DNA of 64,000 bases, taken from the NCBI GenBank assembly GCA_002337085.1, contig DDFH01000003.1, forward strand, positions 248,001 through 312,000, written 5' to 3'. The notes under the pieces were generated by a model. The model did not search any database, had not been told where the DNA came from, and saw only the letters and a list, made by a program, of their open reading frames with translations. This DNA comes from Hyphomonadaceae bacterium UBA1933 (GTDB lineage: Bacteria > Pseudomonadota > Alphaproteobacteria > Caulobacterales > Aquidulcibacteraceae). Below, piece after piece: positions 1-7,817 of the stretch (positions within the stretch are counted from its first letter, which is position 1; every line of letters begins with the position of its first letter). The position numbers and the translations under genes are program-made.

Positions 1-453
1 AATAACGCCAATTTCGATGGTCAAAATATGGTTGGTGCCACCCCTGATAACGCCGTATCTTTAGGTGACGCAACTGGTACAGCGGCAAACAACATTACTG
101 TTTCTGGTGCTGACCTAAGTCTCGGGGGATCGATAGTTACCGTTACAGGTGCTACAACACTTTCCTCTGCGGCAAACGCGACAACTGCATTAGGGCTTGT
201 GAATGCATCTATTGATAATTTGTCAACTCAATTGGCAACATGGGGCGCAGGCGCAGAACGTTTGCAAAGCCACGCTGCATTTGTTGGTAAATTACAAGAT
301 GCGCTAAATTCAGGTATCGGCGCAATGGTCGATGCAGATTTGGCAAAAGAAAGCGCTAAACTGACCGCTCTCCAAACCAAGCAGCAATTGGGTACTCAAG
401 CATTGTCAATTGCCAATTCTTCGAGCCAAATTGCTCTTAAATTGTTCCAATAA
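1..453 (+). CDS. Flagellin, C-terminal part (5' end outside window)
   Basis: This open frame enters from the left edge of the window and encodes the last 150 residues of a flagellin, the subunit of the external flagellar filament. It carries the tail of the variable region followed by the C-terminal D1/D0 helix, ending in SIANSSSQIALKLFQ. It is closely similar to the C-terminal half of the complete flagellin at 837-1661; blocks such as LATWGAGAERLQSHAAFV are identical, so the two are recent paralogs. A strong terminator follows 25 bases after the stop. Only the N-terminal D0/D1 part is missing, because of the window edge and not because the gene is broken. Confidence 0.95.
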   Translation, partial: NNANFDGQNMVGATPDNAVSLGDATGTAANNITVSGADLSLGGSIVTVTGATTLSSAANATTALGLVNASIDNLSTQLATWGAGAERLQSHAAFVGKLQDALNSGIGAMVDADLAKESAKLTALQTKQQLGTQALSIANSSSQIALKLFQ

Positions 454-477
454 TATTTTTTTACCCCCAACCCTAAA

Positions 478-512
478 AGCCCGAACCTTGGTTCGGGCTA
501 TTTCTTTTTTTT
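478..512 (+). terminator. Rho-independent terminator after first flagellin
   Basis: A perfect 10-bp stem (AGCCCGAACC / GGTTCGGGCT) with a 2-base gap is followed by a run of T interrupted by one C. It ends the first flagellin transcript before the separate promoter of the next flagellin. Confidence 0.93.
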
Positions 513-836
513 ACCGGAGCATCGTGAAGTTAATCGGAATCGATTAACGACTCGCGCGATGCGACCAAATAAATATCTAGCGTATGTGTTGAGTTAAATA
601 TAAACGCTAGCTAGGCAAAAATTGCAGTTATAGGGAAAAATTTGCCTAGTAGAGGCAATTTTTGCCTAGGTTAAAAATTCCGTTAATATTTTGTCAACCA
701 AGAAAAAACTTAAAAAACATAATGACTTAGCTTCTTATTTTCTGGCACGGGCGTTGCAATTAACTATGCGGGTCAAGAATGACCTGCGGCATTAGAAAAT
801 GACCGCACATCAACAGAAAGAAGAAGGATCAAGAAT
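513..836 (+). promoter_or_regulatory. Flagellin upstream region: sigma-54 promoter with upstream GGCAAAAATT-type elements
   Basis: This 324-base gap has no gene. It holds a perfect sigma-54 (-24/-12) promoter, TGGCAC-N5-TTGCA, at 743-758. About 75-130 bases further upstream lie three related elements of the form GGCAAAAATTGC or its complement: 611-625, 633-648 and 653-669. Their position and shape resemble the ftr enhancer elements bound by FlbD-type activators upstream of Caulobacter flagellin genes; that link is an inference. A near match to a CtrA box (TTAA-N7-TCAAC) lies at 683-698. The motif AACCAAGAAAAA downstream of it recurs upstream of the second sigma-54 promoter near 2345. A ribosome binding site (AAGAAGGA) lies at about 820-828. 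Confidence 0.82.
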
Positions 837-1661
837 ATGATCAGTGTAAATACTAACCGTGGTGCAATGGTTGCACTTCAAAACTTGGCACAAACCCAAA
901 ACGAATTAAACACTACTGAAAACCGTATTGCTACTGGTAAAAAAGTAGCATCTGCAAAAGATAACGGTGCTGTTTGGGCGGTTGCTAACAAAATGTCTTC
1001 AGACGTTAAAGCTTATGACGCTGTTACTTCGTCAAACGAACGCGCACAAGCTCTTCTTGACACCGCAACATCTGCAGGTGAATCAATCTCTGACCTATTG
1101 AGCAAAATGAAAGAAGTTGCGTTGGCTGCAACCCAAACTGGTTTGTCTGCTTCTGCACAGTCTTCTTATGACGCATCTTTCAAACAATATCGCGATCAGG
1201 TTACTTCAATCATCGGTAACGCATCATTCGACGGCCAAAATATGGTTGGCGCAACTCCTGCATCTGCAATTGCAATCGGTGACGCAGCCGGTGGTAACAG
1301 CATTACAGTAGCTGGTGTGGACCTTTCATTGGGTGGTTCAGTAGTATCTGTTGCTGCGGCTGAAACTCTTGACACTGCTGCACACGCTGCAACTGCTTTG
1401 ACTAACGTAAATGCTTCTATCGATGCATTGTCAACTCAGCTTGCAACTTGGGGTGCTGGTGCTGAACGTCTTCAGTCACACGCTGCATTCGTATCAAAAC
1501 TTCAGGACGCTCTGAACTCTGGTATTGGTGCAATGACTGATGCTGACCTTTCTAAAGAAAGTGCAAAATTGACTGCGTTGCAAACTAAACAACAACTTGG
1601 TGCACAAGCGTTGTCAATTGCAAACAGCTCTTCTCAAATCGCGCTGTCACTATTCCGTTAA
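837..1661 (+). CDS. Flagellin (complete, 274 aa)
   Basis: This encodes a flagellar filament subunit. The N-terminal D0/D1 helix (residues 1-60, with the conserved pattern NRIATGKKVASAKDNGA) and the C-terminal D1/D0 helix (last 60 residues, ending SQIALSLFR) are both complete. The middle variable region is very short. The length matches the roughly 275-residue flagellins of Caulobacter-type alphaproteobacteria. There is no signal peptide, as expected for a substrate of the flagellar type III export system. The start is supported by AAGAAGGA upstream, and expression is likely from the sigma-54 promoter at 743-758. Codons favour highly expressed types. It is a close paralog of the partial gene at 1-453. 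Confidence 0.97.
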   Translation: MISVNTNRGAMVALQNLAQTQNELNTTENRIATGKKVASAKDNGAVWAVANKMSSDVKAYDAVTSSNERAQALLDTATSAGESISDLLSKMKEVALAATQTGLSASAQSSYDASFKQYRDQVTSIIGNASFDGQNMVGATPASAIAIGDAAGGNSITVAGVDLSLGGSVVSVAAAETLDTAAHAATALTNVNASIDALSTQLATWGAGAERLQSHAAFVSKLQDALNSGIGAMTDADLSKESAKLTALQTKQQLGAQALSIANSSSQIALSLFR

Positions 1662-1709
1662 GGTTATCAACGGTAAGCAAATATATAAATTAAGTTTATA
1701 TTACTTAAT

Positions 1710-1757
1710 AGGCGCGGTAGGGGCTGTAACAAGCTTAGACCGCGCCTTTTTGTTTTT
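1710..1757 (+). terminator. Rho-independent terminator after second flagellin
   Basis: A 9-bp stem (AGGCGCGGT / ACCGCGCCT) with a loop of about 20 bases is followed by a T-rich run. It lies about 50 bases after the flagellin stop. Confidence 0.85.
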
Positions 1758-1816
1758 CGCAATGGTTTTTAACCAAGTAATCAGGAGGCATTTTATAAAA
1801 GTAAAATGTTTTGCAA

Positions 1817-2203
1817 ATGAAAATAGGAAGCATCGAAAGTGCATTGCCTGTTCAGAGCGCAAATCTGACGCTAGGGAATGACACTAAATTTACAGATGTA
1901 AGACCACAAACTACCGAAGCAAAACCAGCTTTGGAAACTAAAAGCGTGAATGATAATAAACCTGTTGCTAATGGATTATCCGAACAAGAAAAAAAGCTTC
2001 AAGAATTATCAGACAAAATGGTTGGTAAAAATGAATCATTAGTGATTGAAAAAGATCCAAATAGCACTGGTTTCATTTATAAGACTGTGAATAAATCAAC
2101 TGGTGAAGTAGTTCGCATTTGGCCAGAAGCAACTTTTTTGGATAATGCCGCATCGATTTCAGATGTTGATACACGCGGTATTGTTATGGATAGCCTAGTT
2201 TAG
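1817..2203 (+). CDS. flaG: FlaG-like flagellar protein
   Basis: This 128-residue protein has a Lys/Glu/Asn-rich, probably disordered N-terminal half. The C-terminal block around TGFIYKTVNKSTGEVVRIWP resembles the FlaG family signature, in which a short beta segment precedes a TGEV(I/V)R motif. FlaG proteins influence filament length and accompany flagellin genes in many bacteria, and its position between two flagellins supports the call. The start is uncertain: TTG at 1811 and ATG at 1817 are both in frame and an in-frame stop lies at 1802. The only strong Shine-Dalgarno (AGGAGG, 1783-1788) is 28 bases from the ATG. A four-codon ATG frame (1806-1820) overlaps the start and could couple to it. 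Confidence 0.78.
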   Translation: MKIGSIESALPVQSANLTLGNDTKFTDVRPQTTEAKPALETKSVNDNKPVANGLSEQEKKLQELSDKMVGKNESLVIEKDPNSTGFIYKTVNKSTGEVVRIWPEATFLDNAASISDVDTRGIVMDSLV

Positions 2204-2227
2204 GTGCGTAAATTGTTATCCTAAACT

Positions 2228-2360
2228 GGGCAATTTTTTCCTTTATTTTTGAGGGTAAGGAAAAATTTACCATGAATTTTTATTTTTAAAAATTCATTAA
2301 CCAAGAAAAATAAATAAAAACAATGAGTTAATTGGTTAATTTTTTGGCATGACACTTGCA
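2228..2360 (+). promoter_or_regulatory. Second sigma-54 flagellin promoter with upstream elements
   Basis: TGGCAT-N5-TTGCA at 2345-2360 is a good match to the sigma-54 -24/-12 consensus. Two upstream elements, 2228-2241 (GGGCAATTTTTTCC) and 2257-2271 (AAGGAAAAATTTACC), resemble those at 611-669. The motif AACCAAGAAAAA, also seen at about 696-707, occurs again at about 2298-2309. The promoter probably drives the operon 2412-3659. Confidence 0.8.
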
Positions 2361-2411
2361 GTTTGTTAATCGCATAAATTATTATGTGAAAAATTCACAC
2401 AAACCGAGGTT

Positions 2412-2771
2412 ATGACAATGGGAATTGAATTATCGTCTTTATCAGGCAATGCAGCAAGTGAACTAACAAATATTTTTGCCGCGCTTAACAAGACTTCATT
2501 CAAAGACGGCAGCACAATAAGTAAAAACAACCATGCTCCCGAAAGCATTGTAAATAATCCAGCCGTGAAAGTTGATTCTCAAAAAATTGAAAATCACATC
2601 GCGATGATGAACAAATTACAAGAAGCAATTTTGGACATTAAAGATGGCGGTAACGTATTGCCAGACGTCGATGCTGCACGTCTTAAAGCACTAGATGTTC
2701 AGCAACAATTGAGCGTGCAATCATCCGCGATTGCAAACCAATCATCAGATTCAATTCTGTCACTATTTTAA
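2412..2771 (+). CDS. Flagellin C-terminal-domain-only protein
   Basis: This is a short, 119-residue protein. Its last 65 residues align by eye with the C-terminal D1/D0 helix of the neighbouring flagellins: IENHIAMMNKLQEAI corresponds to IENHLTFVSKLQDSI, and the tail ends in SDSILSLF. The N-terminal D0/D1 helix is entirely absent, and the first 50 residues are Ser/Asn-rich with no clear domain. It has its own sigma-54 promoter, a GAGG ribosome site and an intact frame, so it looks expressed and is not decayed debris. It lies 30 bases upstream of a full flagellin, probably co-transcribed. A cap, chaperone-like or length-control role is conceivable but unproven. An alternative start is the ATG at 2418. 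Confidence 0.8.
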   Translation: MTMGIELSSLSGNAASELTNIFAALNKTSFKDGSTISKNNHAPESIVNNPAVKVDSQKIENHIAMMNKLQEAILDIKDGGNVLPDVDAARLKALDVQQQLSVQSSAIANQSSDSILSLF

Positions 2772-2801
2772 TGCCGATATAAGAAGCAATAGGAGAATAT
2801 A

Positions 2802-3659
2802 ATGGCTAGTATTTTAACAAATGTAAGTGCGATGGTTGCATTACAGAGTTTGAATAAAACCAATAAAGATTTGCAACAAGTGCAAGACCGCGTTTCAACC
2901 GGTTTGAAAGTTTCTTCTGCAAAAGACAATGCGGCAATCTATAATATTGCGCAACAACAACGCGCGGAACATTCTGCATATGATGCCGTTAGCACCAGTC
3001 TTAACCGTGCAACTTCTGCGGCGGATGTTGCATTGGCAGCAGGGGATCAGATTTCTGAACTATTCACCAAAATGCGTGAAACAGCGGTTGCAGCTTCTGA
3101 CCCATCTATTTCCGCAACATCACGTTCAACCTATAACACCCAATTTGTTGCGTTACGTGACCAAGTGGCCTCAATCATCGGTAACGCATCATTTGACGGA
3201 ACTAATTTAATTGATGGTCATACTGCTGCTGGTATTGACTATCTTGCCAATACTGATGGTACACAAACAATTAATATGCCGGTCATCGACCTTCGCTTAA
3301 CTACTGGTGCAGGTGGTACACCTGCTTCCCCTGCTGCGGCTGTATATGTTGGCACAACCGATACAATTGACACCCAAGCCAATGCAACGGCGGTAAATGA
3401 CCGCATCGTTGCGTCAATTGACTTTATCAATAGCGAGATTGCGAAAATTGGTGCCGCTTCAAAACGTATTGAAAACCACCTTACTTTTGTTTCAAAACTA
3501 CAAGATTCAATAACTACCGGTATTGGTAACCTTGTGGATTCTGATACTGCTGCGGATGCTGCGAAATTACAGGCTATTCAAGTTAAACAACAACTTGGTA
3601 CCCAAGCACTTTCAATTGCTAACCAATCACCGCAAACATTATTGAAGCTATTTCAATAA
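2802..3659 (+). CDS. Flagellin (third paralog, 285 aa)
   Basis: This is a flagellar filament subunit with complete N-terminal (residues 1-60, pattern DRVSTGLKVSSAKDNAA) and C-terminal (ending SIANQSPQTLLKLFQ) helical domains. It is more diverged from the flagellin at 837 than that one is from the partial copy at 1-453. Its middle region is slightly longer and carries a Thr/Ala/Pro-rich insert at about residues 165-190. It starts after AGGAG and follows the C-terminal-only flagellin gene by 30 bases, so the two form one sigma-54 dependent unit. Multiple flagellins of different divergence are typical of Caulobacter-like filaments built from ordered subunit types. Confidence 0.96.
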   Translation: MASILTNVSAMVALQSLNKTNKDLQQVQDRVSTGLKVSSAKDNAAIYNIAQQQRAEHSAYDAVSTSLNRATSAADVALAAGDQISELFTKMRETAVAASDPSISATSRSTYNTQFVALRDQVASIIGNASFDGTNLIDGHTAAGIDYLANTDGTQTINMPVIDLRLTTGAGGTPASPAAAVYVGTTDTIDTQANATAVNDRIVASIDFINSEIAKIGAASKRIENHLTFVSKLQDSITTGIGNLVDSDTAADAAKLQAIQVKQQLGTQALSIANQSPQTLLKLFQ

Positions 3660-3684
3660 TTAAAACTATAATCCTATTGCTTAA

Positions 3685-3734
3685 AAAGGTCGTCAAGAGA
3701 ACCGTCAGGGGAACTTGGCGACCTTTTTGTTTTG
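3685..3734 (+). terminator. Rho-independent terminator after third flagellin
   Basis: A 13-bp stem (AAAGGTCGTCAAG / CTTGGCGACCTTT, one G-T pair) with a loop of about 16 bases is followed by TTTTTGTTTTG. It ends the flagellin operon. Confidence 0.9.
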
Positions 3735-3749
3735 TTGTATGGCTCTTAA

Positions 3750-4397
3750 ATGGTCAAATTATCAAAAGCACAAATTGCACAAATTTTTGAACGTCTATCA
3801 CATGATAGACCAGATCCAAAAACCGAACTAGTTTATACCAACCCATTCACCCTTATTTGTGCGGTAGCATTTTCGGCACAATCGACTGATGTCGGCGTAA
3901 ACAAAGCCACCAAGCCACTGTTTGAAAAATATGATACGCCGCAAAAAATGCTTGAATTGGGCGAAGAGGGTTTGGGTGAATATCTCAAGACCATTGGTCT
4001 ATGGCGGCAAAAGGCAAAAAATTGCATTGCCATGTGCCGGATATTGGTGGAAAAATTTGGCGGCGAAGTTCCGCAAACTCGTGATGAATTGGTTACCCTG
4101 CCTGGGGTTGGCCGCAAAACCGCGAATGTGGTTTTGAATGAGGCATTCCACCAACCAACAATTGCGGTTGATACCCATATTTTCCGCGTTTCAAACCGCA
4201 CGGGTCTTGCACCCGGCAAAACCCCCGATGAAGTTGAGGCGGGTTTGGAAAAAGTGGTTCCCAGTGAATATAAATTGGGTGCGCACCATTGGCTTATATT
4301 ACACGGCCGCTATGTTTGCGTTGCCCGCAAACCAAAATGCAATATGTGCAGCATAATTGCCCTTTGCCAATTCAAGGAAAAGACAGCAAGCCTTTAA
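3750..4397 (+). CDS. nth: Endonuclease III
   Basis: This is a DNA glycosylase/AP lyase that removes oxidised pyrimidines in base excision repair. The 215-residue protein has the helix-hairpin-helix LPGVGRKTA with the catalytic lysine at K123. The catalytic aspartate is D141 in VDTHIFRV, and the C-terminal [4Fe-4S] loop is C-X6-C-X2-C-X5-C at Cys190, 197, 200 and 206. All key residues are present and the length is normal. An in-frame-independent ATG lies 11 bases upstream at 3739 in another frame; 3750 gives the family N-terminus. The TAA stop lies at the left edge of the inverted repeat that frames the next gene. Confidence 0.97.
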   Translation: MVKLSKAQIAQIFERLSHDRPDPKTELVYTNPFTLICAVAFSAQSTDVGVNKATKPLFEKYDTPQKMLELGEEGLGEYLKTIGLWRQKAKNCIAMCRILVEKFGGEVPQTRDELVTLPGVGRKTANVVLNEAFHQPTIAVDTHIFRVSNRTGLAPGKTPDEVEAGLEKVVPSEYKLGAHHWLILHGRYVCVARKPKCNMCSIIALCQFKEKTASL

Positions 4398-4487
4398 AAC
4401 CCCACCCTCGGCACTTCGTGCCTCACTCAGGGTTTTAGTTTCATGCGGACAAAAAAATCTGAAAAGCGCGGTTTCCAGATTTTTTTT
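4395..4487. repeat. Left imperfect inverted repeat (two hairpin elements)
   Basis: Two elements sit here. 4395-4437 is a 43-base imperfect palindrome starting TAAAACCCCACCC and ending CAGGGTTTTA, with inner stem GGCAC-TTC-GTGCC. 4451-4487 is a second element around AGCGCGGTTTCC. Both recur in inverted order and orientation at 5011-5100; outside the inner loop of the 43-mer the match is nearly perfect. The outer element also ends nth (it contains the nth TAA) and may act as its terminator. Confidence 0.85.
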
Positions 4488-4511
4488 GACATATATGTAA
4501 TGTTTGAAGCG

Positions 4512-4940
4512 TTAAATCCCAGTTTTAGCCATTAATGACTTGACTATATTCATATCCGAAGCAGAGTTATCTGGTAAAGTTGACTTAGCCTTCGAAATAT
4601 ACTCAATAGTATATTTATTAGAACATTCATTAATATATTGGTTAGTGTATCCAGATGTTTTACAAGCACAGAAAATTATATCGCAACTTAAATCGATGAA
4701 TATTTTCAAATTACCCTTTAGTGCAATTCCAGGTGAGTCGCCTTCGGTTGAAACGCCTATTTTTATTTTTACATCGTTTATACTAATATCAATAGTAACA
4801 CAGATATCTTTATTAGTTTTTCTACTGTAATACACGAGATTTGCATTAGGATACTTGTTTATAATTGTATTTATTAAAAGTCTTAGAACTGAGGTTTTTC
4901 CTACATTTGAAATCCCTCTTAATGCAAATAATTTTCCCAT
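4512..4940 (-). CDS. Small P-loop NTPase-like protein, orphan
   Basis: This is a 142-residue protein of unknown function. It begins with a beta strand and a Walker A loop, G9-ISNV-G14-K15-T16, preceded by LFALRG. This is the usual opening of a small P-loop ATPase or nucleotide kinase. A later stretch, LKIFIDLSCDIIFCACKTSG, could form the Walker B strand but lacks a clean DE pair. The protein is rich in Ile, Asn, Lys and Ser and the gene is clearly more AT-rich than its neighbours. A good ribosome site (GGAGATAT) precedes the start. It is the only gene inside a unit bounded by inverted repeats, which suggests insertion as cargo. I do not recognise a named family. Confidence 0.72.
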   Translation of the reverse strand: MGKLFALRGISNVGKTSVLRLLINTIINKYPNANLVYYSRKTNKDICVTIDISINDVKIKIGVSTEGDSPGIALKGNLKIFIDLSCDIIFCACKTSGYTNQYINECSNKYTIEYISKAKSTLPDNSASDMNIVKSLMAKTGI

Positions 4941-5010
4941 AATATATCTCCAGCTATGTTCGATATAGCATTAGAAATATATAAAAATCAACCAAAAATT
5001 TAAATGCAAA

Positions 5011-5100
5011 ATAAAACCGGAAACCGCGTTTTCCGATTTTATTTTTCCGTATTGTCCTAAAACCCTGAGTGACGAGCGAAGCGAGGAGGGTGGGGTTTTA
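5011..5100. repeat. Right imperfect inverted repeat (partner of 4395-4487)
   Basis: 5011-5045 (core GGAAACCGCGTTTTCC) is the reverse complement partner of 4451-4487. 5058-5100 is the 43-base partner of 4395-4437; only the apical loop differs (GAGCGAAGCGAGG here versus GGCACGAAGTGCC). The element lies 5 bases past the stop of the minus-strand gene 5106-5723 and could terminate it. Confidence 0.85.
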
Positions 5101-5105
5101 TAGGT

Positions 5106-5723
5106 TCATCCCCAGCGATAATTGAACGAAATCGTAATCCGTTCAACTTCGGCAAGGTTTTGCACTACTTCGTGCCTTAGCCAGCTTTCCCAAAGCATAA
5201 TATCACCCTCATCAGGAAGGATGAAAACATGTGGCTGCAATTCTTCGGGGGCGTCTTTGGTGCGGGTTGGGGCCGCCATCATCATATTAAGACGTGGGTC
5301 TTCAAGTTTCAAAGCCGATGCACCTTCGGGTAAATCCAAATAAAAAGTGCCGGAAATCACCGAATGTGGATGGATATGGCTTGAATGAAATGAAAGGGGC
5401 GGCAAAATATTCACCCAATAGGCATCAAGAATAAGTTTGCGTCCACCAAGGTCGAATGAACATTCCTTCGCAAATTTTGCGACATGTTTATCCATGCGTT
5501 TCTTTAATTCGCCAAACGGGCTGAAACGAATATCAAGATCATCCAATGAAGAATAAGAGGTATAGCCGCGATAATTATTTTCTTCGCACCATTTTATCCC
5601 TGCTTCATCTTCTTCTGAAAGGAGATAGCAGCAATCACGCAAATCATCGCGCAATTCTTCAACATCTTTACCGCCAATTGGCGCACGATAAAATTTGGTG
5701 GTGAATAGGTTTTTTATGGTCAT
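5106..5723 (-). CDS. Putative 2OG-Fe(II) oxygenase (TIGR02466-like)
   Basis: This 205-residue protein has the double-stranded beta-helix signature of the putative 2-oxoglutarate/Fe(II) oxygenase family often annotated TIGR02466. The segment HSSHIHPHSVISGTFYL (H116, H118) is followed by LKLEDPR. The late block WESWLRHEVVQN (H184) then leads to ERITISFNYRW, whose arginine (R195) is the expected co-substrate contact. The substrate is unknown; phage and bacterial relatives are often linked to protein or metabolite hydroxylation. It is transcribed alone, divergent from the M61 peptidase, and its downstream side abuts the inverted repeat at 5058-5100. Confidence 0.85.
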   Translation of the reverse strand: MTIKNLFTTKFYRAPIGGKDVEELRDDLRDCCYLLSEEDEAGIKWCEENNYRGYTSYSSLDDLDIRFSPFGELKKRMDKHVAKFAKECSFDLGGRKLILDAYWVNILPPLSFHSSHIHPHSVISGTFYLDLPEGASALKLEDPRLNMMMAAPTRTKDAPEELQPHVFILPDEGDIMLWESWLRHEVVQNLAEVERITISFNYRWG

Positions 5724-5858
5724 TTCTTAATCTCTTGATTGCAAACTGTTCTTTATTATTGCCATTATGATAATTCAAGGCGACAAAATGGCTAGACAGC
5801 GAATTTCACACAGATTATCGTTATAACATCAGCAAATTGTAATCAAATCAGGAAGATT

Positions 5859-7769
5859 ATGAAAAAAATTCTTTTATCCCTATCTGTTGCATCATTAATT
5901 CCATTCACCGCCATGGCGCAAAATTCTGCGCCGAGCGCACTTCCGATTGTTAATACAATCCCTGATGCACAGGATATTCCATTTAAAGGCACGATGAAAT
6001 TAAATGTCGATGCCACCAATATCGATCAGGGTATTTTCAATGTTGAGCAGACGATTCCTGTCCAAAAATCGGGGGAGCAGGTTTTGCTTTTCCCAAAATG
6101 GTTGCCTGGTAAACATGCACCACGCGGTGCGGTGGAAAAACTTGCCGGATTAAAAATTTACGGCAATGGCAAGAAGATTGAATGGGTGCGCGACACTGTT
6201 GATGTTTATGCTTTTCATATCAATGTGCCAGAGGGCGTAAGTGAATTAAAATTAGAATTCCAATATTTATCACCAACCGCATCAAACCAAGGGCGGATGG
6301 AAGTAACCCCCGATATGATGAGCCTTCAGGGGAATAGCGTATCACTTTATCCTGCGGGTTATTATGTGCGTAATATCCCAATTTCTTGGACGGTTAAATT
6401 ACCAAAAGATTGGAAGGCAGCGACCGCGCTTCGCCCCACTGCAACTATGGGCGACACAATCACCTATGAAACCGTGCCATATGATGTTTTTGTAGACTCA
6501 CCCATGCTTGCGGGGCGTTATTCAAAAAAGGTGGAACTAAGCCCAAAAGTAACACTTAATATTTTTGCGGATGCACCAAAATATCTTGAATATAAACCAG
6601 AACAAATGGAACTTCACAAAAAACTGGTTGAGCAGGCGGTAAAAACCTTTGGGGCCGAGCATTATGATCATTATGATTTCTTGTTTAGTCTTTCAGACAA
6701 ATTAGGCGGGATTGGCCTTGAACATCACCGTTCTTCTGAAAATGGTGTCGAAAGCGGTTATTTCACCGATTGGGCAACCAGCCTTTCTTCACGCAATTTA
6801 TTGCCGCATGAATATACCCACTCTTGGGATGGTAAATTCCGCCGTGGTGCTGATTTATGGACGCCCGATTATCGCACGCCAATGCAAAACTCATTAATGT
6901 GGGTTTATGAGGGGCAGACCCAATTCTGGGGCTATGTCCTTGGCGCGCGCTCAGGTCTATTTACCAAAGAGCAAACCATTGATGCCTATGCGTCAATTGC
7001 CGCAGATCTTGATGGACGGGCAGGGCGTGAATGGCGCGACCTTATCGACACCACCAATGACCCCATAATAACCCCACGTTCGCCAAAAGGTTGGACATCA
7101 TATCAACGTGCCGAAGATTATTATAATGAAGGCATGTTGGTTTGGATTGAGGTTGATGGCAAAATCCGCGAACTTACCAAAGGCAAAAAAGGCATTGATG
7201 ATTTTGCCAAGGCATTTTTCGGCATTAAAAATGGTGATTATGGTGAAGTTACCTATAAATTCGAAGATGTTGTAAGCACGCTTAATTCTGTTGTTCCCTA
7301 TGATTGGGGCAAATTATTGAATGATCGCCTGTTTGAACATGCGGATGGCGCGCCATTGGCGGGCTTTACCCAAAGTGGCTATAAATTGGTATTTAATGAC
7401 AAGCCTAATCAATATATCAAAGATGTTGAAGGGCGTGGAAAATTCCTAAACCTTAATTATTCGCTTGGAATGTCGGTTGCGAATGATGGCGCTGTAAATT
7501 CGGTAATTTGGGGCGGTCTTGCCTTTAAAAACACGCTTGCAGTTGGTGATAAAATAATCTCCATCAATGGCAAGGCATGGTCAAAAGATGCGGCAATTGA
7601 TGAAATAAAAGCCGCCAAAGATGGTAAAGAGCCATTGCAATTAATCGTTATGGCATCGGGTTTATACAAGGTTATAAATATTGATTATCATGGTGGTATT
7701 AAATATCCGCATTTTGAAAAAACTGGTGGGCCGGGTGCGCTTGATAAATTGCTAGAGCCACTAAAATAA
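5859..7769 (+). CDS. M61 family metallopeptidase with PDZ domain (copy 1)
   Basis: This is a predicted periplasmic zinc aminopeptidase of family M61 (glycyl aminopeptidase type), 636 residues. A signal peptide (residues 1-20, cut after AMA) comes first, then an all-beta N-terminal domain and the GGIGLEHHRS motif near 283-292. The zinc site is HEYTH at 317-321, with the third ligand probably E351 in WVYEGQTQFWG. A PDZ domain follows at about 535-600. The start is preceded by AGGAAG. A second copy follows 48 bases downstream. M61-PDZ enzymes are thought to trim peptides with small or acidic N-terminal residues; the role here is inferred from family only. Confidence 0.93.
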   Translation: MKKILLSLSVASLIPFTAMAQNSAPSALPIVNTIPDAQDIPFKGTMKLNVDATNIDQGIFNVEQTIPVQKSGEQVLLFPKWLPGKHAPRGAVEKLAGLKIYGNGKKIEWVRDTVDVYAFHINVPEGVSELKLEFQYLSPTASNQGRMEVTPDMMSLQGNSVSLYPAGYYVRNIPISWTVKLPKDWKAATALRPTATMGDTITYETVPYDVFVDSPMLAGRYSKKVELSPKVTLNIFADAPKYLEYKPEQMELHKKLVEQAVKTFGAEHYDHYDFLFSLSDKLGGIGLEHHRSSENGVESGYFTDWATSLSSRNLLPHEYTHSWDGKFRRGADLWTPDYRTPMQNSLMWVYEGQTQFWGYVLGARSGLFTKEQTIDAYASIAADLDGRAGREWRDLIDTTNDPIITPRSPKGWTSYQRAEDYYNEGMLVWIEVDGKIRELTKGKKGIDDFAKAFFGIKNGDYGEVTYKFEDVVSTLNSVVPYDWGKLLNDRLFEHADGAPLAGFTQSGYKLVFNDKPNQYIKDVEGRGKFLNLNYSLGMSVANDGAVNSVIWGGLAFKNTLAVGDKIISINGKAWSKDAAIDEIKAAKDGKEPLQLIVMASGLYKVINIDYHGGIKYPHFEKTGGPGALDKLLEPLK

Positions 7770-7817
7770 ACCCCGCCAATAAACCTTGCTTTTGGAAATA
7801 ATTATTCGGAATTTACG

